Assembly (NCBI GenBank): GCA_965243485.1
Contig: CBDEVP010000001.1
Coordinates: 5,642,001 to 5,706,000 of the forward strand
Length of the DNA stretch: 64,000 nt
Direction: 5' to 3'
From: UBA7330 sp965243485
GTDB taxonomy: Bacteria > Bacteroidota > Bacteroidia > Cytophagales > Cyclobacteriaceae
Shown here: positions 33,187-41,353 of the stretch, piece by piece
Numbering within the stretch: the stretch's first letter is position 1
How the letters are laid out: every line of letters starts with the position of its first letter
Notes under the pieces: generated by a model
What the model saw: the letters and a program-made list of their open reading frames with translations, nothing else
Database searches by the model: none
Told to the model about the DNA's origin: nothing
Made by a program: the position numbers and the translations under genes

Positions 33187-33900
33187 TTACCGGCTAAAAG
33201 CAGTAAGCTCCGAATAAGAGCTCAGCTTATCCTTCTTGTCATAGCTTTCTACCCGGACCATCCCCACGTCTTTGCTGATCCACTCGATGCTGCTGGTCTC
33301 CATGGTTCTGGTCATCCCCATCATCTTGGTGGAAACTGCGGTGTTGGAAGTGATCTTGAAGCAATCAAAAGTACCGGCTGCCGTCGTAACACTCTCTTTT
33401 GCTACTACCTTCCGGTCAGTAATGGCGACTGTCGTTCCACCCATCATGCCGGAAAGCGCGGGATTATCTGTTGTAATCTTCATGGCGAAGTTGCCATCTG
33501 GCAGGGCTTTTCCCACACTCAACTCTGAAGGGATTGTCACACCATCCCCTTCATAGGAGATCGAGATGCCCTCGGTCTCACCCATTCCCGGAGGTGCAAA
33601 CCGGCTAAGGTCCATCCTGAATACCCCATTTTCACAGATAAGCTCAATCTGATTGGTGAAGATCTCATCACCCTTTTTATCATAAATGATGATGTCTGTG
33701 GTCAGGACTTCTTTTGATCCTGAGACAGTTTTATCAACAATGGACATTTTCTGGCTGGATTCTTCTTTGCCTTTGGCATTGAAGTTTGTCGTGGTGAGCG
33801 AAGTACCTTCATCGTAAGTGAAGTATGGGTTACACTGAGCGGATAATTCAAGTGGCAGGGAAAAGACAAAGCACATCCCTATGAATAGTAGACTTTTCAT
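33187..33900 (-). CDS. Secreted TapB/DUF3108-like protein
   Basis: A 237-aa exported protein with signal peptide MKSLLFIGMCFVFSLPLELSA and mature start QCNPYFTYDEGTSL. It continues with a beta-rich domain (TTTNFNAKGKEESSQKMSIVD, ENGVFRMDLSRFAPPGM, AAGTFDCFKITSNT and SIEWISKDVGMVRVESYDKK). TFDCFKI and YSKDVGMVR-like endings are seen in proteins annotated TapB or DUF3108. No catalytic residues are apparent. A role outside the cytoplasm is safe; anything more specific is not. Confidence 0.65.
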   Translation of the reverse strand: MKSLLFIGMCFVFSLPLELSAQCNPYFTYDEGTSLTTTNFNAKGKEESSQKMSIVDKTVSGSKEVLTTDIIIYDKKGDEIFTNQIELICENGVFRMDLSRFAPPGMGETEGISISYEGDGVTIPSELSVGKALPDGNFAMKITTDNPALSGMMGGTTVAITDRKVVAKESVTTAAGTFDCFKITSNTAVSTKMMGMTRTMETSSIEWISKDVGMVRVESYDKKDKLSSYSELTAFSR

Positions 33901-33930
33901 ACGTATTATGTTTATTTTTAAAGGGAGTTA

Positions 33931-33961
33931 TGGAATTCGTCCCGTCTCCTGGCGGAACTCC
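33931..33961. repeat. Imperfect hairpin upstream of the TapB-like gene
   Basis: GGAATTC and GAACTCC form an imperfect stem around CCCGTCTCCTGGCG. The layout resembles the GGTTCGTG hairpin at 63277-63303. It may be a REP-like dispersed hairpin. Confidence 0.3.
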
Positions 33962-33992
33962 TTTCATAAAATTTAGCGGTTTATTAAAAAAA

Positions 33993-34268
33993 TTATTTCA
34001 GCTTCTTGACCTGATCAACAGGTCCAAATTTCTTAGACTCAACAATTTTTCTCTTTCCTTTCAGGAGATTGATCTCTACGGGCGCCAGCTTGATCTCACC
34101 AGTCTTTTTCACAGCCTTGTCAAAAAACGCCTTGGCTTCTTCGTATTTGCCTTTTTCGAAATCATGCCTATGTAGGTTTTTATTCAGAGGGAATCCTGGG
34201 ATCACATGGTAGGTAGTTACAACAACTGAATAGGTAGGCTTAAACAGGTTAAAAAAGGCTTTTAGCAT
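33993..34268 (-). CDS. Small hypothetical protein
   Basis: A 91-aa protein of unknown family. It starts with an amphipathic or membrane-seeking stretch (MLKAFFNLFKPTYSVVVTTYHVIPG) and continues with a helical, lysine-rich segment (DFEKGKYEEAKAFFDKAVKKTGE). That part resembles a single tetratricopeptide repeat. The end is LAPVEINLLKGKRKIVESKKFGPVDQVKKLK. The reading frame is clean and uninterrupted and no better frame overlaps it, so it is probably real. Confidence 0.55.
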   Translation of the reverse strand: MLKAFFNLFKPTYSVVVTTYHVIPGFPLNKNLHRHDFEKGKYEEAKAFFDKAVKKTGEIKLAPVEINLLKGKRKIVESKKFGPVDQVKKLK

Positions 34269-34426
34269 CTCACAAAGTTTTTGTCACTTCTCGGTGTTAA
34301 TATTAATAAAATGTGGCTCAAATTGAAACGAAATTTCTTTAATATTAAATGTTTTCAGTAAAAATATTTCGAATTCCACAAGCTCAAATCGGACATTTAA
34401 GCATTTAAATCCTGCCTTCACCGGGC

Positions 34427-36292
34427 TCATTCACCGGTAAGCAGGATAGAGATCTTATCTGCTTCCTTCCCAAAATACCAGGCGGGAATTCGCAATTCAA
34501 TCCTTTTGAGATTTTCGATCCTTCGGTCCAGTTCAAGAGGTGGCGGATCCAGCGAAATTACTGAAAATTTCAGATCCGGATGCGACTGATTTTTCACCAT
34601 CAGCTGTCTGCCATCCTGCTTAAGCAGGAGTCCCCCATCCATCCATTCTACCTCGGCGGTCGTCATCAGCTGCCAGGTTATTTCCTTTGTAGATTCATTA
34701 ACCTCAATCTCATCCTCAATCAGAATTGAATGATCATTTGGTTTCACAAATCTTCGGGTGGCTTTCTTCAGGTTATCAAATGCTGCTGACATCTCTATTG
34801 TGGCTTCAGGTTGAGCTCCACTTTGAAAATCCGTAAAGTCGGCATAGCCGTCTACCACATGAAGGGCATCATTGACTGTGATCGTACTATGTCCGTAATT
34901 GTTCTTGGTCAGCAAGGTCCATCTTTCACACTCCTGACAACGTCCCCACAGGTCAAATCCTGTTTGTTCCAGGGCATGATAGCTCTGATTTCCGGGATCG
35001 ACCACCCATCTAACGCCATCCAGTTCGAAAACAAAAGATCCGACGTCCATATTGCCATGATTTACAGAACCTCTGCCACCTTTTCCTCCAAAGTAGTATT
35101 GCCTCGGATTGCTACCCTCACCAAGAAAAAAGACCACGGGATTATCTCCTCCACCCTGCCAGGCCTTTGGAAGTTCGGCGGATGTGGTAGGTTTGAACTG
35201 TGACAACCAGACCAGCCCTGCACCGGCATATCTGGCCAGCTCCCCCATCGCAGCAGGATCTCTTAGAAATCTTTCGCGTTCAAAATAAATGCTATTGCCC
35301 GTCTTCATCGCAAACCAGGCCAGCGTGATGTCGCCGTTTTCGCTTCTTTGATCACCGCAATCTGCGAAGTTGAAATACCAGCCCGAAGGAGCGTTGCTCA
35401 GTAGCCTGAAGTTGGCGCTCTCTTTGAAGGCGGGGTACTCTGCCAAACCAAAATCAGTTCCAAATGCACTTTCCAGCATGGATGCGGTGAGTACCGAAAA
35501 ACTTGTACCATATCCCCAGTAAGTAGACCCCTCCGGATAAACACCGTCAGGCCCATACTCTTCCAGGGCATGGGGCATTCCATCCAAAGCTCTGCTGATG
35601 GTTTTTGCGGCCAGTTGAGGATCTTTTTCTGCGATCACAATGCTGGCAGCGATCATTCCGCCGTGACAAACCTGATTCCAGTTGTTGTTACCATCGATCC
35701 AACCAACATTGCCCTTTGGATTGTAGCTCGGCATGATACCCAGCTCAATCAATGTATTTTTCGCCCTTTCTACCGTGGTGCCCGGTAAATCCTCACCTGC
35801 CCAGTCGACTGCTATGGCTACCGCCAGAGACATCTCGGCGACATCCAGGTAGTGAGAAGGGTTCCAGTCGCTGAAGTCGCAAACGGCCAGCACTTCAGCA
35901 TTGATGCGATTCAGGATATCAGGATCTTCCTCCAGCCTGTAGACCATTCCCAGGGTGTTCATCCTGTACAGCATTTCCCTGGATGTTCCCAGCAGTCTTC
36001 TGCCAACCACGTTGCGCTCAAGCAGTGGCTGTTCCATGATCTGGGCAGCATTGAGCTTCAGCGCCTCAAACATGTTTTTTACCACCGGGTCATTCTTCAG
36101 GTCTCTTTTCAGTTCTCGCTCAATGGCCGGGGTGAGGATAAGGCGGGGACTTCCTTTTCGGATGTTTTTCTTCAGATACTGGACATTCATGGGATTCTCC
36201 AGTTTCACAGGATCCGCAGCCAACAGACCGACCGGGAAGGTCAGCATACAACTCAGCAGAAAAATGAAGGGAAATATGGTTTTGGGGTTCAT
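34427..36292 (-). CDS. Heparinase II/III-family polysaccharide lyase
   Basis: A 621-aa secreted protein with signal peptide TIFPFIFLLSCMLTFPVGLLA. The N-terminal half is the alpha/alpha toroid (DGNNNWNQVCHGGMIAAS near residue 205, DGVYPEGSTYWGYGTS near 250 with a candidate catalytic Tyr). The C-terminal half is the beta-sandwich (GGRGSVNHGNMDVGSFVF near 400 with a candidate His, then WVVDPGNQSY). Such enzymes cleave uronic-acid polymers by beta-elimination. It is the last gene of the PUL, 29 bases after the PL12-like gene. The fine substrate (heparan-like or other) is not determined. Confidence 0.82.
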   Translation of the reverse strand: MNPKTIFPFIFLLSCMLTFPVGLLAADPVKLENPMNVQYLKKNIRKGSPRLILTPAIERELKRDLKNDPVVKNMFEALKLNAAQIMEQPLLERNVVGRRLLGTSREMLYRMNTLGMVYRLEEDPDILNRINAEVLAVCDFSDWNPSHYLDVAEMSLAVAIAVDWAGEDLPGTTVERAKNTLIELGIMPSYNPKGNVGWIDGNNNWNQVCHGGMIAASIVIAEKDPQLAAKTISRALDGMPHALEEYGPDGVYPEGSTYWGYGTSFSVLTASMLESAFGTDFGLAEYPAFKESANFRLLSNAPSGWYFNFADCGDQRSENGDITLAWFAMKTGNSIYFERERFLRDPAAMGELARYAGAGLVWLSQFKPTTSAELPKAWQGGGDNPVVFFLGEGSNPRQYYFGGKGGRGSVNHGNMDVGSFVFELDGVRWVVDPGNQSYHALEQTGFDLWGRCQECERWTLLTKNNYGHSTITVNDALHVVDGYADFTDFQSGAQPEATIEMSAAFDNLKKATRRFVKPNDHSILIEDEIEVNESTKEITWQLMTTAEVEWMDGGLLLKQDGRQLMVKNQSHPDLKFSVISLDPPPLELDRRIENLKRIELRIPAWYFGKEADKISILLTGE

Positions 36293-36321
36293 GTGGGTTA
36301 GTTGTTGTTTGGTATCCTAAT

Positions 36322-38280
36322 TTACTTTATTTGGTATTCAATGTTATCTTTTTGGCCATTTATTGTCACTTCAACCCTCATCAAAGACGGATCTTTTACT
36401 CTTTTAGAAATATCCCTGATCTTTACTTCAGGCGGTGTGCCTTCGTAGGGGAAAACCACCGTGACAAACCTTACTGTTGAGCTCCCCGCATCCTTCTGTA
36501 TGCGATACCTGAAAGCCGGCCTGGGTTCCTTTTTGGTGTATATAAATGACACCTGACCTTCTTCCTCTTCTAATATCATCCCCTTTTGTCCTTGTGCCTT
36601 TACGAGAACATTCCAACCTTCGGCATAGTCTGACCTTACCATCATTTGATCATGATCGAATACGGCTTCTCCCGGGCCGATTTGAAAGTGCAGGTCAACG
36701 TCTCCTTCGGCAGGACCTATGGCCTCATCCACAATCACAAAATATTTTTTCTTTATAAAAATGACCGCCCGCCGGTGTGTCAACGATGGGTATCCGGCAT
36801 TTTCCACCACCAACACATCCTGATCTTCGTCCGGATCCCAAAGTAGTAAACCGGGTGCATAGGTGGTGTTTTCACCGTTCAGGGTCAGGGTCTGATGCAC
36901 TTTGGTCTGCCTGAACCAGGCTCTACCCTCAGGATTACCGCTATAGATATAGCTTCCGGCATCAGGCATCAAATGTCTGCCTCCGGCGTACAGCTCAAAC
37001 GTACCATTGTCGGGCTGACAGTGACCACCGCCATCGGGACCACATTTCAGCACCAGACAGATCGCATCTTCGTCCCAGCCGCTGCGCATAGAATACAAAC
37101 CGCTCTGCTCATACGCAAATGCTGTTTTATCAGGTGGGTGTCCTTCTTTACCTCCGGAAGCCATGAAGCTAAAGTCGCTGCGGTCAAACATTTCGGCCCA
37201 TTCCTCAAAAATTTTTGCATATTGCCCGGGTTGGCCGGACCACGAATCTCCAAACTGTGGGGTGGTACCGTCCGGGAATCCCAGCTTCATGGGAACTTCA
37301 CACATCTTTTCAATGGTAGCCAGATAGGATCCGGGGAATGAATTTTCCCATCCGTTCAAAGCGGCCAGCTCATAGGTTCGTAAAAACCACCGGATGGACC
37401 CCACATGGTATCCCATGGCCAGCTCTCTCTGATGTCCGTCGGGATTTACCTGATTGCGGATCTCATTGTTTAATCTGCCAAAAGCTTCTGCCCGCCATTT
37501 TCCGGCATCTTTGAATTCAGGAAAAATCATCGAAATAAAGGCCATGCCTTCTGCTTCCATCAACGCCCAGTTGCTTCCGCTGCTGTACTTTGTCATCAGG
37601 AAGGAGGCATGCTCATACAGGCTATTCAAATAATGTGCGAGTACCTCCGGCGTGAATGAAGGGGCTCCAATAAAATAGTGGAAGAGGCCTGTCCACCGGT
37701 TACCCCGAATACCTGCCTCGATGGATCTCCATGCATATTTATGGTCTTCATCCCGCGGATTCTTCTTCACCCAGTCCACCAGCTGATGGCACCACTCCTC
37801 AGCATATCTTTCATTTCCCGTATGCCAGTAAGCTTTTCCCAGCGCTTCCCAGAAACTCATCCGGTTCAGCTGCCAGACCCACTCCATATCCGGAACAGGC
37901 CGGGTAGACCAGTCAATGTCCTCCCCACAGAAATGGGATGGATATGCCGGTTGGCCGACGAAAATATGTTGCAGCGCATCGTGGGCTACTTTCAGGTCAG
38001 TCTCAGAAGCATAATCCCCAGGCTTTTCGGCTTTCAAAAAATCATCAAGGTCATGCTTCACACCTGTGCGGGATCTGTAATAATTAAGCAACTCCTCCAT
38101 CGCCAGGGCAGGATTATTTGCCAACGCTTTAACCTGCTCCAATCCTGTATGATCGAGGTAAATTCTGGACAAAAGCGTGGCGTATAAGCTATCTGTTTCA
38201 AACTGGTAATCATTTGCATGAAGACCATGCAGGCCCGGAACACCCATGATCAGAAATACAATGTAGATGAAATGCTTCAT
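36322..38280 (-). CDS. Heparinase III-like lyase (PL12)
   Basis: A 652-aa exported lyase, close to the 659 aa of Pedobacter heparinase III. The three residues known as catalytic there line up by position: Asn in SSGSNWALMEAEG near 236, Tyr in ELAMGYHVGS near 293 and His in GGGHCQPDNGTFELY near 421. N-terminal toroid and C-terminal sandwich domains are both complete. It is 13 bases downstream of the PL8-like gene. The known activity is on low-sulfated heparan sulfate; action on another uronan is possible. A signal peptide runs to about residue 22. Confidence 0.85.
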   Translation of the reverse strand: MKHFIYIVFLIMGVPGLHGLHANDYQFETDSLYATLLSRIYLDHTGLEQVKALANNPALAMEELLNYYRSRTGVKHDLDDFLKAEKPGDYASETDLKVAHDALQHIFVGQPAYPSHFCGEDIDWSTRPVPDMEWVWQLNRMSFWEALGKAYWHTGNERYAEEWCHQLVDWVKKNPRDEDHKYAWRSIEAGIRGNRWTGLFHYFIGAPSFTPEVLAHYLNSLYEHASFLMTKYSSGSNWALMEAEGMAFISMIFPEFKDAGKWRAEAFGRLNNEIRNQVNPDGHQRELAMGYHVGSIRWFLRTYELAALNGWENSFPGSYLATIEKMCEVPMKLGFPDGTTPQFGDSWSGQPGQYAKIFEEWAEMFDRSDFSFMASGGKEGHPPDKTAFAYEQSGLYSMRSGWDEDAICLVLKCGPDGGGHCQPDNGTFELYAGGRHLMPDAGSYIYSGNPEGRAWFRQTKVHQTLTLNGENTTYAPGLLLWDPDEDQDVLVVENAGYPSLTHRRAVIFIKKKYFVIVDEAIGPAEGDVDLHFQIGPGEAVFDHDQMMVRSDYAEGWNVLVKAQGQKGMILEEEEGQVSFIYTKKEPRPAFRYRIQKDAGSSTVRFVTVVFPYEGTPPEVKIRDISKRVKDPSLMRVEVTINGQKDNIEYQIK

Positions 38281-38293
38281 CGATCAGACAAAA

Positions 38294-40477
38294 TCAAAAT
38301 GAGACCATAACACTCTGTCCCGCATAATTACCTTGTGGAAGATCAACCGTCAACTCACTGTAACCTTCGATTTCGTCCCATGAAACTTCGAAATCTTCCT
38401 GACTTTTCACTTCCCTGTTGATCAGAATGGTGAGGGTTTCCAGTTTCCTGGAGGGGTCTGAAAGTGTCATGGAAACAGAATCCGTTTCAAGGTCTTCGAG
38501 CATGACCATACAGGGCTGTGCAGAGATCACATGCACATTCTCTGTGATCCTGAGCTTACCCGGATTATGAAAAATGATTTGGGTCACATCCAGTCGCTTG
38601 TTCCTGACGGCCTGAATCTCGGGAGTATTTGAAAGGATCTGGATCGGCAGATCATTCTCATAGTTTTCAATTCCTTTCCGTTCAATCTCTGGAACAACAA
38701 TATACTGGTAGGTGGCATCAGTGACCTGGTTTCCATGATCGATCCATGCGGTAAAGACATTCCCTTTCACCTCTTCCTTTGGACTATCATTCTGCCGGTT
38801 GATGCTAAACCATGTACCTGTTCTTTCTTCGTTACTAATGCTCAGTGTCCGTTCAGTCGGGAATATATAAGCGATGTCCTTATGCATGACCCAGCTTGTA
38901 TTTCTTAGCGTATGAGGTCCCTTCTCCAGTTCAGATATCTTCCCATCCTGCATGGCTGTGACCGGACCAATCTGCCAGGTCTGATTGATCGTAGTGACTA
39001 TCGGATCTGCGAGGGTGGAACTGATCCCTGCACCGAGGCATACATATTCATCATCAAAAAAGAACCAGGCCTTCTTTGCTTTCAGGTCGTAATAAGGACT
39101 TTTAAAGTCAAAGATTGCTGCGCCCAGCCTGCCATTGGTCACACCTCCTACGAAATCACTGAGCCCTTCCCTTTGAATTTGATTTTCCGGTGGCAGGGAT
39201 GGTCTTTGGGCGACAGTGGTGCCCGGGATCTTTTGCCAGTCGAAAAGTGGAAAGATGTCAAAATATTCAATACCGGAGGTGTAGATGAAATTTGAACCTT
39301 CACCCAGGTGATGATTTTTTAAGCCTTCGCCATTGTAAGGCTCCTCCATGCTGCGGTTTCTGGTAGAATACATGCGAACGGAAGAAAAATAGTCGGGCCT
39401 TTGATGGCTGTAATATTCCGACTGCCAGAAGAAGGTGCTGTGCTGAAGATCCGGTTCTGCGTTCCTGTTCCTGATCTGAATGATCTTAGCCAGCTCCTCA
39501 TTCCGGTAATTGCCCGCCAGGATCAGGTTCTTCGGGACCTCAGGACCATGGGGATGAAGTGCTCCCGTCCTGGAAATACTCCTGTTTTTGGCGCCCAGGT
39601 CGGGAAATGTACCATGGACCATCATTTTACAAATACCATCAAGGTAATAGTCTACCAGTAGCCTGAAATTTTGATCCGGAAACCTGTATTTTGTGTCACC
39701 GATTTTTGCCGCCCACTCAGCAAAGATGGCTGCAAACTGGAGGCCATATGAAAGGGTGTTGTTTACCCGGTCTCCCCGATGGTGGAAGCTCAGGTCCGTT
39801 TGTAATCCCCTGATATCGTCCGGCGTACCCCTGTCCACTGCATATTGGATCTCATTGGCCATGGTATTTACCACGGTCTTGAGTGTTTCTTCATCCCTTT
39901 TGAAGAGTGCATATTTTCCCAGGATACCTGCAATCTTGATCAGGTCCCCTCCCGGCCGGGCTCCCCATGCATCCAGGTTTGCTCTTCCAACGATGGGCGC
40001 CGCCTGCTCTATCTCCTTGTCGGTAAGCTCATCATCCATGATCAGCAGCACACTGACCATTCTATCGGGCGTGCCGATCTGGTTCCACCACCAGTTTTCG
40101 CAGATGAAATCATTCTCAAACCAAAAATCAAGCGCTCTTTTGAGGGCCTTCCTGGTCTTTCTATCCTCGTAATAACGGGTATGTGACTTTCTGTAAGCGT
40201 GGCTAAGGTCCACCATGTTAGCCAGGTGCCGGCTGTGTTCGAAGCCTGTTCTGGAAGTGTCTTCATAATTGATCCCCGGCCAGCTTCCATCCCTGTTGAT
40301 GGTAGAGATCAGCGTTTCGATCCTTTCATAATCCACATCGGGTTGCATCAGATCAAAGATCACACGCCGGCGGATCTTCTCCAGGTCAGGATCCTGCGCC
40401 ACAGAAAAAAGGGAAAGTATAAAAAATGAAGTGAAAAAGATAACCATCCTCACCCCGGATCTTTGGAAATATCGCAT
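38294..40477 (-). CDS. Polysaccharide lyase family 8 (chondroitinase AC-like)
   Basis: A 727-aa exported lyase. NWWWNQIGTPDRM carries the conserved Asn. TDLSFHHRGDRVNNTLSYG carries His and Tyr about nine residues apart near 230-240, as in chondroitinase AC. The second half contains the lyase-8 beta domain (PYYDLKAKKAWFFFDDEYVCLG). The frame is open to an ATG at 40519, but that lies within the terminator hairpin at 40517-40548, so 40477 is chosen; 40447 is also possible. Both keep the signal peptide FFTSFFILSLFSVAQ. First lyase gene after susCD. Confidence 0.87.
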   Translation of the reverse strand: MRYFQRSGVRMVIFFTSFFILSLFSVAQDPDLEKIRRRVIFDLMQPDVDYERIETLISTINRDGSWPGINYEDTSRTGFEHSRHLANMVDLSHAYRKSHTRYYEDRKTRKALKRALDFWFENDFICENWWWNQIGTPDRMVSVLLIMDDELTDKEIEQAAPIVGRANLDAWGARPGGDLIKIAGILGKYALFKRDEETLKTVVNTMANEIQYAVDRGTPDDIRGLQTDLSFHHRGDRVNNTLSYGLQFAAIFAEWAAKIGDTKYRFPDQNFRLLVDYYLDGICKMMVHGTFPDLGAKNRSISRTGALHPHGPEVPKNLILAGNYRNEELAKIIQIRNRNAEPDLQHSTFFWQSEYYSHQRPDYFSSVRMYSTRNRSMEEPYNGEGLKNHHLGEGSNFIYTSGIEYFDIFPLFDWQKIPGTTVAQRPSLPPENQIQREGLSDFVGGVTNGRLGAAIFDFKSPYYDLKAKKAWFFFDDEYVCLGAGISSTLADPIVTTINQTWQIGPVTAMQDGKISELEKGPHTLRNTSWVMHKDIAYIFPTERTLSISNEERTGTWFSINRQNDSPKEEVKGNVFTAWIDHGNQVTDATYQYIVVPEIERKGIENYENDLPIQILSNTPEIQAVRNKRLDVTQIIFHNPGKLRITENVHVISAQPCMVMLEDLETDSVSMTLSDPSRKLETLTILINREVKSQEDFEVSWDEIEGYSELTVDLPQGNYAGQSVMVSF

Positions 40478-40516
40478 CGTACTAAGATCAACAATTTTGT
40501 TGATCGAAGAAAAAAA

Positions 40517-40548
40517 CAAAGCCGCAATTATTAATAACCACGGATTTG
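40517..40548 (-). terminator. Intrinsic terminator before the lyase genes
   Basis: On the minus strand CAAATCCG and GCGGCTTTG form an imperfect stem followed by seven T. It should stop transcripts entering from the DUF559 gene or susD. It is 27/32 identical to the terminator at 41286-41317. Confidence 0.6.
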
Positions 40549-40629
40549 TTCAGTCTTCAGTATTGGGTTCACCTTAGATCTTAGTTTGATTTTAGGTATA
40601 CATTCAAAATGATCATCTGAAGTTTTGCA

Positions 40630-41153
40630 CCGCTGGCGGGGCAGGGGGTGGAATGTGTTGTGCATAGAATTTCAATTCTCATTACTTTTTCCTACTTCGT
40701 ATTCGCTGAGAAATGCCTATTGTTTCCATTATTCTGGTTACCTGATCCTCGATTTCCCAAGAGACATTATTAATATGATGAAGCACTTCTTCATCAGTGA
40801 ATTTAATCACTGTAAAACCCGCTTTTTCTAAGTCGGTTTGTCTCTTTTTATCTTTCTCAGCCACTTCTTCATATGTATGGGTAATTCCATCAACTTCAAT
40901 AATCAACTGCAACTCTTTACACATGAAATCGGCAAAATATTTGAGGACTGGTCGCTGCCTGCGAAAAGTAAATCCTTTCATACCTCCTGCCCTGAGAACA
41001 TATTTCCAAAGACATGCTTCGGCTTTGGTCATATTTTTCCTGAGTTTATTGGCATTGGTTGCGAGAAGCTTATTGTATCTGTAATTATTAGAAGAAGACG
41101 GTTTCATAAGATGAATTTACTAAAATCCATCCCCAACCCCCGCCAGCGGGGGA
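40630..41153. mobile_element. DUF559 gene cassette flanked by REP-like inverted repeats
   Basis: CCGCTGGCGGGGCAGGGGGT at 40630-40649 and its near reverse complement at about 41128-41153 (CCCCCGCCAGCGGGGG) flank the DUF559 gene. Each end contains the small hairpin CCGC-TG-GCGG. The unit separates susD from the lyase genes of the PUL. I infer a mobile or formerly mobile cassette, by analogy with genes bordered by REP-like sequences. Confidence 0.55.
40682..41107 (-). CDS. DUF559-family endonuclease-like protein
   Basis: A 141-aa protein of the DUF559 group, related to Vsr-type PD-(D/E)xK nucleases. Conserved stretches are NANKLRKNMTKAEACLWKYVL, FTFRRQRPVLKYFADFMC and ELQLIIEVDGITH (catalytic Asp and Glu region), then VIKFTDEEVLHHINNV. 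It lies alone between susD and the lyases, bordered by inverted repeats, and does not belong functionally to the PUL. Its biological role is unknown; a link to mobility is inferred from the flanking repeats only. Confidence 0.85.
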   Translation of the reverse strand: MKPSSSNNYRYNKLLATNANKLRKNMTKAEACLWKYVLRAGGMKGFTFRRQRPVLKYFADFMCKELQLIIEVDGITHTYEEVAEKDKKRQTDLEKAGFTVIKFTDEEVLHHINNVSWEIEDQVTRIMETIGISQRIRSRKK

Positions 41154-41280
41154 AAATTCTACCAGTAATTCTCTGATATTTTTCATCAGAGAATTCAGAT
41201 GCGTAGAAACGGTAGAGATTGCGTGGGGCGAACTTCAGACATCAAGTTATCTCCCAGGAAAAGACAAATGTTTTTTTTGA

Positions 41281-41317
41281 AAAAACAAAGCCGTAATTAT
41301 TGCTAACTACGGCTTTG
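41281..41317 (-). terminator. Intrinsic terminator of the susC-susD operon
   Basis: On the minus strand CAAAGCCGTA and TACGGCTTTG form a perfect 10-bp stem with a 12-nt loop, followed by TTTTTT. It lies 37 bases after the susD stop and should end the susCD transcript, or part of it, before the lyases. Confidence 0.75.
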
Positions 41318-41353
41318 CGATTCTACTAAGTAAACTTGAATATATGTCTGCGC

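Noticed and set aside
39693..40172. 159-codon plus-strand ORF, and similar ones at 35852-36301 and 37678-38187
   Set aside because: All are shadows of the lyase genes on the other strand and have no recognisable domain.
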